64,000 nt of DNA from Streptomyces nigrescens. GTDB taxonomy: Bacteria > Actinomycetota > Actinomycetes > Streptomycetales > Streptomycetaceae. How positions within the stretch are numbered: the first letter of the stretch is position 1; every line of letters begins with the position of its first letter. The stretch spans positions 3,782,001 to 3,846,000 of the forward strand of contig AP026073.1 in the NCBI GenBank assembly GCA_024349765.1, written 5' to 3'. Positions 41,959 through 50,055 of this stretch are shown here, piece by piece. Both the position numbers and the translations under genes were made by a program. The notes beneath the pieces are model-generated. The model ran no database searches, was not told the DNA's origin, and saw nothing but the letters and a program-made list of their open reading frames with translations.

Positions 41959-43139
41959 CGGCCGCCGTCCCCGTTGTCCGCCGACGGCTCCGTGACCGGA
42001 TACACGTCCTGGTCCACGACCATTTCCTGGCCCTTGTAGTTACGCAGCAGCAGGCCTGCGGGAACCTGCTCGTAGGCGGGCCTGGCCATGGGGATCTTGC
42101 CGAGCCGGGTGGTGAGCACGTACTGCGGCACGCCGAAGCCGGTGATGTACCCCTGCAGGCCGTCCATGATCTCCCAGCCCTTCTCGACGGAGGTCATGAA
42201 GTGCGCGACGCCGGTCACGTTGTCGCAGTGGTAGAGGTAGTACGGGCGTACGCGAATGCGCAGAAGCTCCGTCATGAGCTTGCGCATGGTGTGCACCTCG
42301 TCGTTGACGCCGCGCAGCAGCACTGTCTGGTTGCCCACCGGGATCCCGTGGCGCAGCAGCAGGTCGACGGCCCGCTCGGACTCCGGGGTGATTTCCTTGG
42401 GGTGGTTGAAATGGGTGTTCAGCCACACCGGGTGGTAGCGGGCGAGCATCTCGCACAGCTCCGTGGTGATGCGCTGCGGCAGCAGCACCGGGAACCGGCT
42501 GCCGATGCGGATGATCTCCACGCTCGGTATCGCGCGCAGGCCGGAGATGATCTCTTCCAGCTTGCCGTCCCGGTAGGAGAGCGGGTCGCCGCCGGTCAGC
42601 AGTACATCGCGGATCTCGGGGTGGTCGGCGATGTACTGGAGATCTTCGGTGAAGTCCTCGCCCTCGTTCTTCTCGAAGTAGGTTCCGTCCACGTCGGTGG
42701 TGTGGAACTTGCGCGTGCAGTGCCGGCAGTAGACCGGGCATGCCTCGGTGATGAGCATGATCACCCGGTCCGGGTACTTGTGCACCACGCGGTTGGTCTT
42801 CCGGAAGAACATGTCGCCCACCGGATCGACGTCCGTACCGTGGAACTCCATCAGCTCACCGAGCGACGGCACCGCCTGCTGCCGGACCGGGCACTCCGGA
42901 TCGTCGGGATCCATCAGCGAGGCGTAGTAAGGCGTCAGTGACCAGCGGTACTTGCCGGCCGATTCGGCGATCGCCTTCTCCTCGGCGGGAGTCGTGCGGA
43001 TCCACTGCTGTGCCTTCTCGACGGTGTTGATGCGCTTGCGCATATGCCACCGCCAGTCGTTCCACTGGTCCTCGGGGAAGTCGGCGGCAGTGGTGAGGGG
43101 AAGGGGGGCGGGTTGGGGCTCTGAGGGTATGGCGGGCAT
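41955..43139 (-). CDS. KamA family radical SAM 2,3-aminomutase (arginine or lysine; BlsG-like)
   Basis: 394 residues. Radical SAM cluster CxxxCxxC at Cys134, Cys138, Cys141 (CPVYCRHC); GGDP loop; PLP Lys347 in LGKIPM, in place of GGGGK of lysine 2,3-aminomutase. Of the two Asp that grip the side chain of lysine in that enzyme, the first appears kept (Asp305, HCDNVTG) and the second is Thr. It should turn an alpha-amino acid into its beta-isomer; with the methyltransferase next to it, arginine to beta-arginine is the best guess. ATGA overlap with the aminotransferase. Confidence 0.92.
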   Translation of the reverse strand: MPAIPSEPQPAPLPLTTAADFPEDQWNDWRWHMRKRINTVEKAQQWIRTTPAEEKAIAESAGKYRWSLTPYYASLMDPDDPECPVRQQAVPSLGELMEFHGTDVDPVGDMFFRKTNRVVHKYPDRVIMLITEACPVYCRHCTRKFHTTDVDGTYFEKNEGEDFTEDLQYIADHPEIRDVLLTGGDPLSYRDGKLEEIISGLRAIPSVEIIRIGSRFPVLLPQRITTELCEMLARYHPVWLNTHFNHPKEITPESERAVDLLLRHGIPVGNQTVLLRGVNDEVHTMRKLMTELLRIRVRPYYLYHCDNVTGVAHFMTSVEKGWEIMDGLQGYITGFGVPQYVLTTRLGKIPMARPAYEQVPAGLLLRNYKGQEMVVDQDVYPVTEPSADNGDGGR

Positions 43140-43199
43140 CAGACATCTCCCATCTGGCGGAAAACCGGGGTCGTGTCGATAGGGGAAGCGCTTGTTACG

Positions 43200-44114
43200 T
43201 CAGAACACCGTGGGTACGAGGGCGAGTTGGCGGATGCGACGGGCAATGCGCTGTGCTTCGCGCCGCGCGTCGTCATCGCCCCCCAGGGACGACCAGGGGC
43301 CCGGGTGCGGAGTCCACACGGCGGGTCGCCGGGCGTCCTCCGCCACCTCGATCGGCACCAGCCGTCGCAGCCGGTCGGCCAGATCGCGCTGGTCCGGGCC
43401 GAGCGGCGGCAACAGGGTCAGGGGGGCGTTGCGGGCCCATGCCAGCGATACGGCGGTCAGTGTCGGGGAGGCGAGGAACGTCTCCGCGGCGGCGTGCAGT
43501 GCGTCGAAATCCACGTCTGCGGCCCGGTGCACGCGAACGCCGGCGACCGGGCCGAGTGCCTTCCGTACGGCCGTGAACCCGGTGTCGCACACCACGTCGC
43601 AATGGCCGGCGCGGCGCACCGCCTCCGCTGCGGCCGGCCGCAGGAAGGTGTCGGTGAAATCGGCACGTTCCGCGTCGTCGGCCCCATACGCCGAGACGAG
43701 CATCAGGCACCCGGAACGCGAGCGGTTGCGCGTCAGCCGACGGGGTGCCAACAACTGCACGGGAGCCAGGGGGCCCTGACCCGCCGGCGGCGCCTCCGAG
43801 AGCCAATCGGGTCGTTGCACAAGGCGGGTGACGGCGGACACGGCCGGAATCTCCGTCGCCCGGTGGCGGCAGTGCAGATACACCACCGGTACGCCTTGTT
43901 CGGAGAGCCGCGCCGCGGCCTCCGGCGCGTCACAGACGAGCGCCACGTCAGGAGTGGACGGGGCCGTCGGGTACGACACGTCCAGTTCCGTCAGATGGCC
44001 GGCGATGCGGCGCCGTGCGGTCGATGCGTCGAGCAGTCGCGGCTCGTCCACCAGCAGGACATGCCCCCGGGCCGGGGTGCCCGGGTCCTCGGTACACCGG
44101 TTCAGTACTGCCAT
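43200..44114 (-). CDS. Conserved cluster protein of unknown function (BlsF-position; CGA-synthase-related)
   Basis: 304 residues, no membrane segment, few motifs. It alternates Ala/Leu-rich strands and helices (GHVLLVDEP; DVALVCDAPEAAARL; GCLMLVSAYGADD; DVVCDTGFTAVRKALG; LTAVSLAWARNAPLTLLPPLG), suggestive of a two-lobed GT-B-like fold, though shorter than real glycosyltransferases. Its start overlaps the end of the radical SAM gene by about 13 bp, so it is coupled to it. I recall a protein at this place in related clusters described only as related to cytosylglucuronate synthase; it may assist that enzyme. Function not known. Confidence 0.75.
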   Translation of the reverse strand: MAVLNRCTEDPGTPARGHVLLVDEPRLLDASTARRRIAGHLTELDVSYPTAPSTPDVALVCDAPEAAARLSEQGVPVVYLHCRHRATEIPAVSAVTRLVQRPDWLSEAPPAGQGPLAPVQLLAPRRLTRNRSRSGCLMLVSAYGADDAERADFTDTFLRPAAAEAVRRAGHCDVVCDTGFTAVRKALGPVAGVRVHRAADVDFDALHAAAETFLASPTLTAVSLAWARNAPLTLLPPLGPDQRDLADRLRRLVPIEVAEDARRPAVWTPHPGPWSSLGGDDDARREAQRIARRIRQLALVPTVF

Positions 44115-45118
44115 GGCGGTACGCTCCCCAGCCGGGCCACATCGTCGCTGTACCCGGCGGCTGTGGTGGAACAGCCGTTGCAGATCCGTGGTCCCTGCTC
44201 ACGGAAGAAGTCCACCTGGGACCGGAAGGCCGGTGTGTCGAGCCGGATCACCCCGTCCTGACGCCAGGACGCGCCGTTGGGGTCCGAACTTTCGCGGTGC
44301 GGCAGGCAACTGCACGCATAGGCCCGCTCGTACTTGCCGTCCAGGTAGATCACGTCGTCCACGACATGGCACAGCGGCTCGCTCGCCCGGGGTGTGGTCG
44401 AGTCGGTGAAGTAGCGGTCCTGCTCCTCGGGCGTGTCGCCGTAGAAGCGCTTGCCGAGCGGGACCAGGTGGGTGTGCGGGTCGGCCTCGTAGACCGGATC
44501 GCAGACGGACCGTACATGCTCCGGGTCCGGGTAGCGGATGCTGCGGTCCAGCTTGATGGCGGACAGCTCCCACTGGCGCACGCCCGCTTCCGTGAGGGTC
44601 TTCTGGAGCTGCGGCATCTCGGTGTAGTTGTGCGGTCCCACCACGGTGTTCACCCGCGGGAGCACCCCGAGTTCGGCCGCTCTGCGCAGGCCGGTCAGCC
44701 CGTTGTCGAACATGCCGGGGGAGCGGCGGTAGACATCGTGTGTCTTCGCCGAGCCGCCGTCGAGACTCACGATGACCTGGGCGAGCCCCGCGTCGGCGAG
44801 CTCCTCGATGCGCCGGGGCAGCATCATCCCGTTGGTGATGAGTGACATCCGCATCCCGGCGCCGGCGCCCCGGCGCACCAACTCGGCGACGTCCGGGTGC
44901 ATCAGCGGTTCGCCGCCGGTGAACCGGACGTAGCCCACTCCTGCCTCGGCTGCCCGCGGCAGCAACTCGTCGAAGTCGTCCAGCGGGAACCGGTAGGTGT
45001 CGCGGGACAGCGCGAACTCACACATGAAGCAGTCGGCGTTGCAGGCTTCGAGGATGCGGATGAACAGATACTTCTGACGTGCGCTCGTGCGGGGCCCCGC
45101 ACCTGTCGGTCCAGCCAT
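44102..45118 (-). CDS. Radical SAM enzyme, cytosylglucuronate decarboxylase candidate (BlsE/MilG-like)
   Basis: 338 residues. CxxxCxxC at Cys26, Cys30, Cys33 (CNADCFMC), TGGEP at the SAM site, VSLDGGSAKTHD, and extra Cys in the C-terminal part (PLCHVVDD, YACSCLP, RICNGCS) that could hold a second cluster as in SPASM-like enzymes. In blasticidin S and mildiomycin pathways the equivalents decarboxylate (hydroxymethyl-)cytosylglucuronic acid; I infer the same. GAAAGG sits well for ATG 45118, so I do not use the GTG at 45151. It is 45 bp after the glycosyltransferase. Confidence 0.9.
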   Translation of the reverse strand: MAGPTGAGPRTSARQKYLFIRILEACNADCFMCEFALSRDTYRFPLDDFDELLPRAAEAGVGYVRFTGGEPLMHPDVAELVRRGAGAGMRMSLITNGMMLPRRIEELADAGLAQVIVSLDGGSAKTHDVYRRSPGMFDNGLTGLRRAAELGVLPRVNTVVGPHNYTEMPQLQKTLTEAGVRQWELSAIKLDRSIRYPDPEHVRSVCDPVYEADPHTHLVPLGKRFYGDTPEEQDRYFTDSTTPRASEPLCHVVDDVIYLDGKYERAYACSCLPHRESSDPNGASWRQDGVIRLDTPAFRSQVDFFREQGPRICNGCSTTAAGYSDDVARLGSVPPWQY

Positions 45119-45163
45119 GCGCAAGCCTTTCTGTGACGAGTAGTTGGGCACTGCGGGTGGTGA

Positions 45164-46423
45164 TCAGCCGGAGACCGCACCAGATGTCGGCAGCGCGAGC
45201 GCCAGCACATGGCCGGCGACCTGGCGGGCTCCGCCTCCGCCGACGCCGCGAGCCAGGCCCGACCAGTCGGCGCCGGCCTGTGCCCGCTCCAGGGCCGCCA
45301 GCACCCCGGCCCCTACCGCGGTCTCCGCTCGGTCCGGGCTCTTGGCCGCGGCGGAGATACCGCCGTAGATCAGGCGCAGCACCGCCTCCTCGGAGGCGGT
45401 GCGGTCCCGCAGCACCGTCTCCTCGGAGAAGACGTCGTCCGGCCAGCGGACCCTGGTGTCGGCCCCGACGGCTCTGCTGTGGAAGCGGCCGTTGAAGATC
45501 TGGCTCAGGTTCTGGGGCGGCAGACACACCACCGGTGTGGACCGTGCGCCCGCCTCCAGGAGTGTGGTGAGACCGGGCGAGGCGAGCAGCACGTCCGCTT
45601 CCGACACATGGCGGAGGAATTCCGCGTGGGGCAGTGGCCCGTAGGTGACCTTCATGGACGCCCCGTCCATCGGATGCGATGCACGCACCGACTCCCAGGG
45701 AAATTCCCGCGGAAGATTGCCGGCCACATGGACCGCGCTGAATCCTGCCCTTTCCAGAGCGTTCAGCGTCGCGGGAAGGACGACGCGTGGATAGCTGGTC
45801 CAGTCCGTGAGCGTCGGAGACCGCAGTCCGCCGAAGCTGACCAGTGCCCGCTGAAAAGGGGCTGCGGTGGGCGACGAATTGCTGGTTTCCGCGCCCTGCG
45901 TTCCGGTGTTCTCCAGGACGACGGCTTCCACCCATTGCAGATTGCTGACGGCGGCGAGGAGGTCCCGGCTGTGCGGCTCCAGTTCGATGCAGCGCTGAGC
46001 GCAGTAGACGGAGGCATCGAGCGGAAGCGAGGGGAGATCGCTTCGAGTCCACAGGAACGGCAGGCTGTCCACGAACACCGTCGGGACGCCGACCGCTTCC
46101 AGCGACGAGGCCGCCGGACCCTCCAGGACCACGAGACCGGCGGCAACATTCTCGTGGCGCGCGACCTCCGCGACGGCCTCGCGGTCGTCGGTTGCCACGT
46201 CGTACCACTGGTCGACCCCGTGTGCGGCGAGCAAGGTACGGCTGAGCCGGGAAGCAAGCCCGATGAAACGCAGGGGCACGGGCGCGGATCGACGGAGCTC
46301 GGCCATCACCGCACACAGTTTTCCGGTGCTTCCCCACCCGAATTCGGCCCCGGCGACGGCGATCGTCAGTCCTGAATTCGATGGTCCGCCGGGAGAATTC
46401 TCCGCTGTGAATACATCGGTCAT
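45164..46423 (-). CDS. Cytosylglucuronate synthase-like glycosyltransferase (BlsD/MilC-like)
   Basis: 419 residues. N-terminal LTIAVAGAEFGWGSTGKLCAV forms a Gly-rich loop, and the C-terminal domain has ADVLLASPGLTTLLEAGARSTPVVCLPPQ, a GT-B nucleotide-sugar site (cf. PGxTT...P). The reaction expected is cytosine plus UDP-glucuronic acid to cytosylglucuronic acid. ATG 46423 follows GAGGAGA. It is the first biosynthetic gene of the operon, downstream of the heptamer array at 46505-46544. Assignment is from resemblance to the BlsD/MilC group and from context. Confidence 0.85.
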   Translation of the reverse strand: MTDVFTAENSPGGPSNSGLTIAVAGAEFGWGSTGKLCAVMAELRRSAPVPLRFIGLASRLSRTLLAAHGVDQWYDVATDDREAVAEVARHENVAAGLVVLEGPAASSLEAVGVPTVFVDSLPFLWTRSDLPSLPLDASVYCAQRCIELEPHSRDLLAAVSNLQWVEAVVLENTGTQGAETSNSSPTAAPFQRALVSFGGLRSPTLTDWTSYPRVVLPATLNALERAGFSAVHVAGNLPREFPWESVRASHPMDGASMKVTYGPLPHAEFLRHVSEADVLLASPGLTTLLEAGARSTPVVCLPPQNLSQIFNGRFHSRAVGADTRVRWPDDVFSEETVLRDRTASEEAVLRLIYGGISAAAKSPDRAETAVGAGVLAALERAQAGADWSGLARGVGGGGARQVAGHVLALALPTSGAVSG

Positions 46424-46504
46424 GGGTCTCCTCAGGTGGGGTCCGTCGCGGCGGAGATCCGGGACGGGACTGAAGATCTTGACGAGCACAACTCATCACG
46501 CGAA

Positions 46505-46544
46505 CCTGGCAACTGCCTGGCAGGCACCTGATACCGGCCTGATG
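46505..46544. promoter_or_regulatory. Four heptamers at 11-bp period (OmpR/SARP-type operator)
   Basis: CCTGGCA (46505), CCTGGCA (46516), CCTGATA (46527) and CCTGATG (46538) start exactly 11 bp apart, about 80-120 bp upstream of the glycosyltransferase start. Such helically phased heptamers are the classic binding sites of OmpR-fold activators. The OmpR-type regulator encoded directly upstream is the natural partner. Confidence 0.75.
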
Positions 46545-46579
46545 TGATGCAGGTCACACGGTGGGGCGGCTGTCGCGCT

Positions 46580-47326
46580 CTACTGGCTCCCGACCCCATC
46601 CACGGGGCCGAGCCAGTAGCCGAATCCCTTACGGGTGTGGATCAAGGGGGGAGCCTCCCGGTCGACCTTGCGCCGGAGGCGGGAGATGAGCGACTCGATG
46701 GTGTTGTCGGTGCGGGCCCGTTCCTCACCCCACACATGCCGACTGATCTGCTCCTTGGACAGGACCTGCCCCGGGTGGACCAAGAGGCAGCGCAGCAGCC
46801 GGTACTCCGAGGGTGACAGGCCGAGCTCTCGCGGTCCGCGCCACACCTGGCACGTTGCGTCGTTCAGGACGAGGTCGCCCATGATGAGGTCGGAATGGTG
46901 CGGCGCGTGTTCCGGCCGTCCGGCATCCCGGTCGTGCAGCAACACCCGTGTTCTCGCCACGATTTCCGGCACGCGCAGCGGTTTGAGGACGTAGTCGGCG
47001 GTGCCGAGACTGAGCCGTGGGCGCAGGCTGTCCAATGACGTGGGCTCGGTCAGGAACAGCACCGGGGCGCTGCCATCGGCCAGGCACCGATATCCCGCCA
47101 GGCCGTGCGCGTCGGGCATCAGGGTGTCGAGGATCACCAGGTCGAACGGCTGGGCGGCCAGCAGCGCCAGCGCCCCGGCTCTGGTGCTGGCCCGGATGGC
47201 CTGATACCCCGCCAGCTGCAGACTCTCCAACACCACTTCGCATGTTGCCGCCGGGGCGAGGACGATTAAGACCGCTTGCCGATCGCCACTGACCGGAGAG
47301 CACTTCTCATGGGAAGTCAGGTGCAT
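46580..47326 (-). CDS. Atypical OmpR-type response regulator, cluster-situated activator candidate
   Basis: 248 residues from ATG 47326 (AAGGA ahead); starts at 47386 or 47404 are possible. Receiver domain keeps Asp67 (VILDTLMPD) and Lys115 (YVLKPLR), but the acidic pair after strand 1 is replaced: VLIVLAPAA instead of VLxVDDD. The C-terminal winged helix is standard (GLSPSEYRLLRCLLVHPGQV, RTDNTIESLISRLRRKVD, TRKGFGYWL). No kinase is adjacent. Loss of the Mg-binding acids suggests control without phosphorylation, as in ligand-sensing atypical regulators of antibiotic clusters. Probably binds the phased heptamers. Confidence 0.9.
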   Translation of the reverse strand: MHLTSHEKCSPVSGDRQAVLIVLAPAATCEVVLESLQLAGYQAIRASTRAGALALLAAQPFDLVILDTLMPDAHGLAGYRCLADGSAPVLFLTEPTSLDSLRPRLSLGTADYVLKPLRVPEIVARTRVLLHDRDAGRPEHAPHHSDLIMGDLVLNDATCQVWRGPRELGLSPSEYRLLRCLLVHPGQVLSKEQISRHVWGEERARTDNTIESLISRLRRKVDREAPPLIHTRKGFGYWLGPVDGVGSQ

Positions 47327-47904
47327 GGAGTTCTGTTCCTTCTGCGTGGGCTCGTCATTGGGGGGTTCGTGAGCCGTGTGGCTCATCGGCCTGTTTCTCT
47401 CCATGGGTGATGCTGTTGTGGTTGACGCGCGGGTAGCGACGCCGGCGCAGGATGCGCGCGTCGCTGACCAGGGTCAGAACATCGGTAATTCCACGACGAT
47501 CGCCGGTGCCGTGTGCAGGCGGTGCCCACGACGGCGACGGGGTGCTGGTCCGCGGGAGATGCGGGGGATGGGGGGTGGGGGATATGGGGGACGTGGTGCT
47601 GGGTGGGTCGGGAAACTGATTGCGTGGCGCGCTCCCGTACCTGTGCCCGGCCTCGGCCGTGGAGGAAGCCCGGGGCGTCGGTCTCGGTTCGGAGGTGCAC
47701 CGCCGGCCGTTGAAGCGGGCGAGCCAAGGTGGTTGGGCTCGGTGAGCTCTCGACGAAGGTGAGCGTGGCCGCCTCGCCCGCCATGCCGGCATCAGGGCTC
47801 TGAGCGCCTCACCGAGCACATCTCAAGGGCTGGTCGAAGGTCGTCGGCTGATGAAACGGTGTCCAGGGCGGGTGGAGGGACGGAACCCGATCGGCGAAGC
47901 CCGA
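47327..47904. other. Right border of the nucleoside cluster, no gene seen
   Basis: About 500 bp with overlapping frames lacking coding bias and G-rich runs around 47560-47600. It should contain the promoter of the OmpR-type regulator. Confidence 0.4.
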
Positions 47905-48057
47905 TCAGACGAAGAAGGCGTGCATGCCGTCGACATCGGACAGATGGGTCGTCATGCGGGCGGGAGCGGATTGCGTCCCAGTCACCTTTGCTGAGCGCGG
48001 TGGGAAGGTCGCGCCCACACGCTGCCTGTCGCGGTGATCGGTCAGGTGCCCGGTCAT
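47905..48057 (-). CDS. Short ORF (50 residues) with good ribosome binding site
   Basis: Starts at ATG 48057 behind GAGGAG and reads MTGHLTDHRDRQRVGATF ... DVDGMHAFFV. The ATG overlaps a TGA (ATGA) of an upstream frame that has strong codon bias (LHDVLHGQLLREGAERF, then RLDEQFTNLRTSC), so it may be coupled to a degraded gene. No cysteine, no known precursor motif. It may be a small protein or the leftover start of a longer gene. Confidence 0.35.
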   Translation of the reverse strand: MTGHLTDHRDRQRVGATFPPRSAKVTGTQSAPARMTTHLSDVDGMHAFFV

Positions 48058-48067
48058 GGGGTGCTCC

Positions 48068-48481
48068 TCAGCGTCGAGTTGCAGCTTGTTCGTAGGTTCG
48101 TGAACTGTTCGTCCAGCCGCCGGAACCGCTCGGCACCTTCCCGCAGCAGCTGACCGTGGAGGACGTCGTGGAGCCAACGTCCCGATGCATCACACCTGGC
48201 TGGTGGGCGCTGCCGATATTGCGGTCCGAGCTGGAGCCCTGGAGCATCAGGGCGGTTTCCCCGATGCGGCTGAACCGGCCGTCAGCTGCCAGGTCGGCGC
48301 ATACGTACCACTCCGTGTGCACGCTCGCGCCGTCCTTCTTCGCGAGGTGGGCGGTGTGCAGGTTCGCGAGGCGGGCGGTGTGCCGGTCGGCGTACCTGCT
48401 GCCGTCGGCTGCCTCCTGCGGGGTGAGATCCCCGTTGAAGACCAGGTCGGTCAGGGCGGCCTCGATACCAGTGGGGGTCAT
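48068..48481 (-). pseudogene. Degenerate SnoaL/NTF2-like protein
   Basis: Start ATG 48481 with GAGAGGAAA ahead: MTPTGIEAALTDLVFNGDLTPQEAA, then DGSRYADRH, a duplicated HTAxLA segment, KKDGASVHTEWYVCADLAADGRF and RIGETALMLQGSSSDRNIGSA. These are the first and last parts of a SnoaL-like NTF2 domain; about 50-60 central residues are missing and the frame reads through beyond the usual end. A roughly 20-bp direct repeat around 48340-48390 underlies the duplicated segment. Divergent from the MarR gene, so formerly its target. Confidence 0.5.
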
Positions 48482-48508
48482 GGTATTTCCTCTCCAACAG
48501 CACCCTGG

Positions 48509-48568
48509 ATACGTGCAGCGAACACGTATCTCCTGGACTGTAGCACCAAATGCGTGCGCGGCGCACGC
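48509..48568. promoter_or_regulatory. Two palindromes between SnoaL-like and MarR genes
   Basis: ATACGTG-7nt-CACGTAT (48509-48529) and GCGTGCGC-G-GCGCACGC (48552-48568) are both perfect. They fill the 100-bp divergent promoter region and are good MarR operator candidates. Confidence 0.6.
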
Positions 48569-48580
48569 TATCCTGTGGGG

Positions 48581-49024
48581 GTGGACAACGAAGCAGGGCA
48601 CGGGATCGCGGACGCGCTGGGCATCCTGTTGCGGCGCACCACCCGCACGAAGCTGCACAGGAAGTTGACCGAAGGCATGGGCCCGGCGTTGGACGAGCTG
48701 ACCTATCCCGTCCTCAGCGGGCTCGCCCGAACCGGCCCCTGCAGTGCGGCCGACCTCGCGCCGGAGGTGGGACTCGACCGCTCCGGCGTCACGCGCCGGG
48801 CTTCCCGGCTGGAGGATGCCGGCCTCATCCGGCGCGAACCGGACCCCGCAGACCGGCGCGCGTATCTGCTCGTCCTCACCGAGCAGGGCCAGCTCACCGT
48901 CGCCGAGCTGCGGGCACGGCTGGCCAACCACATCATGGCGAGTCTGTCCTCGTGGCCACCGGGCGAGGTCGAGGCATTCGCCCGCTACCTGCGCCGTTTC
49001 ACGTTCGACGGCCCGTTCGCCTGA
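48581..49024 (+). CDS. MarR family transcriptional regulator
   Basis: 147 residues from GTG 48581. Winged HTH: LTYPVLSGLARTGPCSAADLAPEVGLDRSGVTRRASRLEDAGLI, then DPADRRAYLLVLTEQG, the MarR D-x-R-D/R wing. Helical dimer parts flank it. It should repress the divergent SnoaL-like gene and itself through the palindromes upstream. Its 3' end overlaps the tail of the minus-strand transpeptidase-like gene by 40 bp. Confidence 0.92.
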   Translation: MDNEAGHGIADALGILLRRTTRTKLHRKLTEGMGPALDELTYPVLSGLARTGPCSAADLAPEVGLDRSGVTRRASRLEDAGLIRREPDPADRRAYLLVLTEQGQLTVAELRARLANHIMASLSSWPPGEVEAFARYLRRFTFDGPFA

Positions 49025-49734
49025 CAGCGGACGGAGCTGCCCCTCAGCGCGGCCGTCTCGCGCGTGAGCGATCCTTCTTTCCGGTCGGCCTGCGAGCGGT
49101 TTCGGTATAAGTGGTCGCGGTTGATCGGCTGTCGGTCGAAGCATGCGGAGTGGGAGGCCGTACTCGCGGCCTGCCGGCCCTTGATCTCCACGCGAGCCCC
49201 GGGCCTGATGAGGTCGTACACCTGCTTCCCGTCTGCGGGCGCGAGGGCGATGGAGCCGGCGGGGGCGTCGTGGCCGATGCTGGCGAGACCGGCGGCGGGG
49301 TCCAGCGCCCACATCAGCAGCCGCTGGTCGTGACGGTGGTCGGTGAAGGTGACCGCCCACTGCCTGATGTCCGCGTACTTGGTGATCGCGAGGGGGCGCA
49401 AGGTAAGCGTGGGGTACTTGGCGGTGACCGTGACCGTCGTCTCGCCGATCGGGCAGTCTTTCTGCGGCGCGCTGATGGGGAAGCTCCTGCCCTCGATGGT
49501 CAGTGTGTGGTCGTCCAGGTCGACCGTCACCTGCTGGACGGGCGCCGGGGGCGGGTGGGGCGCGGCCGTCGCGGCCGTCGAGGCGGAGGCCCGGGCCTCC
49601 GGTGTACTGGCGGCCACCCGAACGCCGGCACCCGCGTCCGTCGAGCAGCCCACGGCCGAAAGCCGAGCGGTACAGGCCGTGCCGGCGGCGCCGAGAGGGC
49701 CGGCGGTCCGACCGGCCGAACGGTCCAAGTGCAT
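48985..49734 (-). CDS. L,D-transpeptidase-like protein lacking the catalytic Cys
   Basis: About 249 residues. A Pro/Ala-rich N-terminal part with a weak lipobox-like SAVGC, then a domain (about 65-185) with VTVDLDDHTLTIEGRSFPIS and IGHDAPAGSIALAPADGKQVYDLI, the pattern of YkuD domains, in which SHGCIRLxxxDxxxLYD is expected. Cys is Ser here and His-Gly is altered. The last 60 residues are Arg-rich and overlap the MarR gene, suggesting loss of the original stop. Likely inactive or altered in function. The start is not certain. Confidence 0.6.
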   Translation of the reverse strand: MHLDRSAGRTAGPLGAAGTACTARLSAVGCSTDAGAGVRVAASTPEARASASTAATAAPHPPPAPVQQVTVDLDDHTLTIEGRSFPISAPQKDCPIGETTVTVTAKYPTLTLRPLAITKYADIRQWAVTFTDHRHDQRLLMWALDPAAGLASIGHDAPAGSIALAPADGKQVYDLIRPGARVEIKGRQAASTASHSACFDRQPINRDHLYRNRSQADRKEGSLTRETAALRGSSVRCQANGPSNVKRRR

Positions 49735-49901
49735 AAGTCTCCCCACGTGTGAGGTGCGGTTAGCCTCCTATACGCACGGGCTCGGCGCCGGGTTGCTTCG
49801 GATCGCAAATTCTTCGGTGGTGGGGCAGGAGAACCGGATGACCGGCGGATCCGCGCCCCCAATGGCGAGCGGCAGCGCCGCCAGGGGGGGCAGGCGGCCA
49901 G

Positions 49902-50055
49902 TCAGAAGAGGCCCGCTCGTTGGTGGTTGGCCAGCACGCGCATGGCGCCGACCACCGCAGCGAAGAGCGTTGGGTGGTTGTAGAGGCTGACGGAGGAGAA
50001 CAGCAGTTCCGCCGCCCCCTGCACCACGCCGCGACCTCCCTCTGCGCCTTGCCGA
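49902..50055 (-). pseudogene. C-terminal fragment of an unknown gene
   Basis: A frame with strong third-position GC ends at 49902 and reads GVVQGAAELLFSSVSLYNHP then LFAAVVGAMRVLANHQRAGLF. No start codon with a ribosome site is present. Family unknown. The rest of 49735-50315 shows no gene. Confidence 0.3.
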
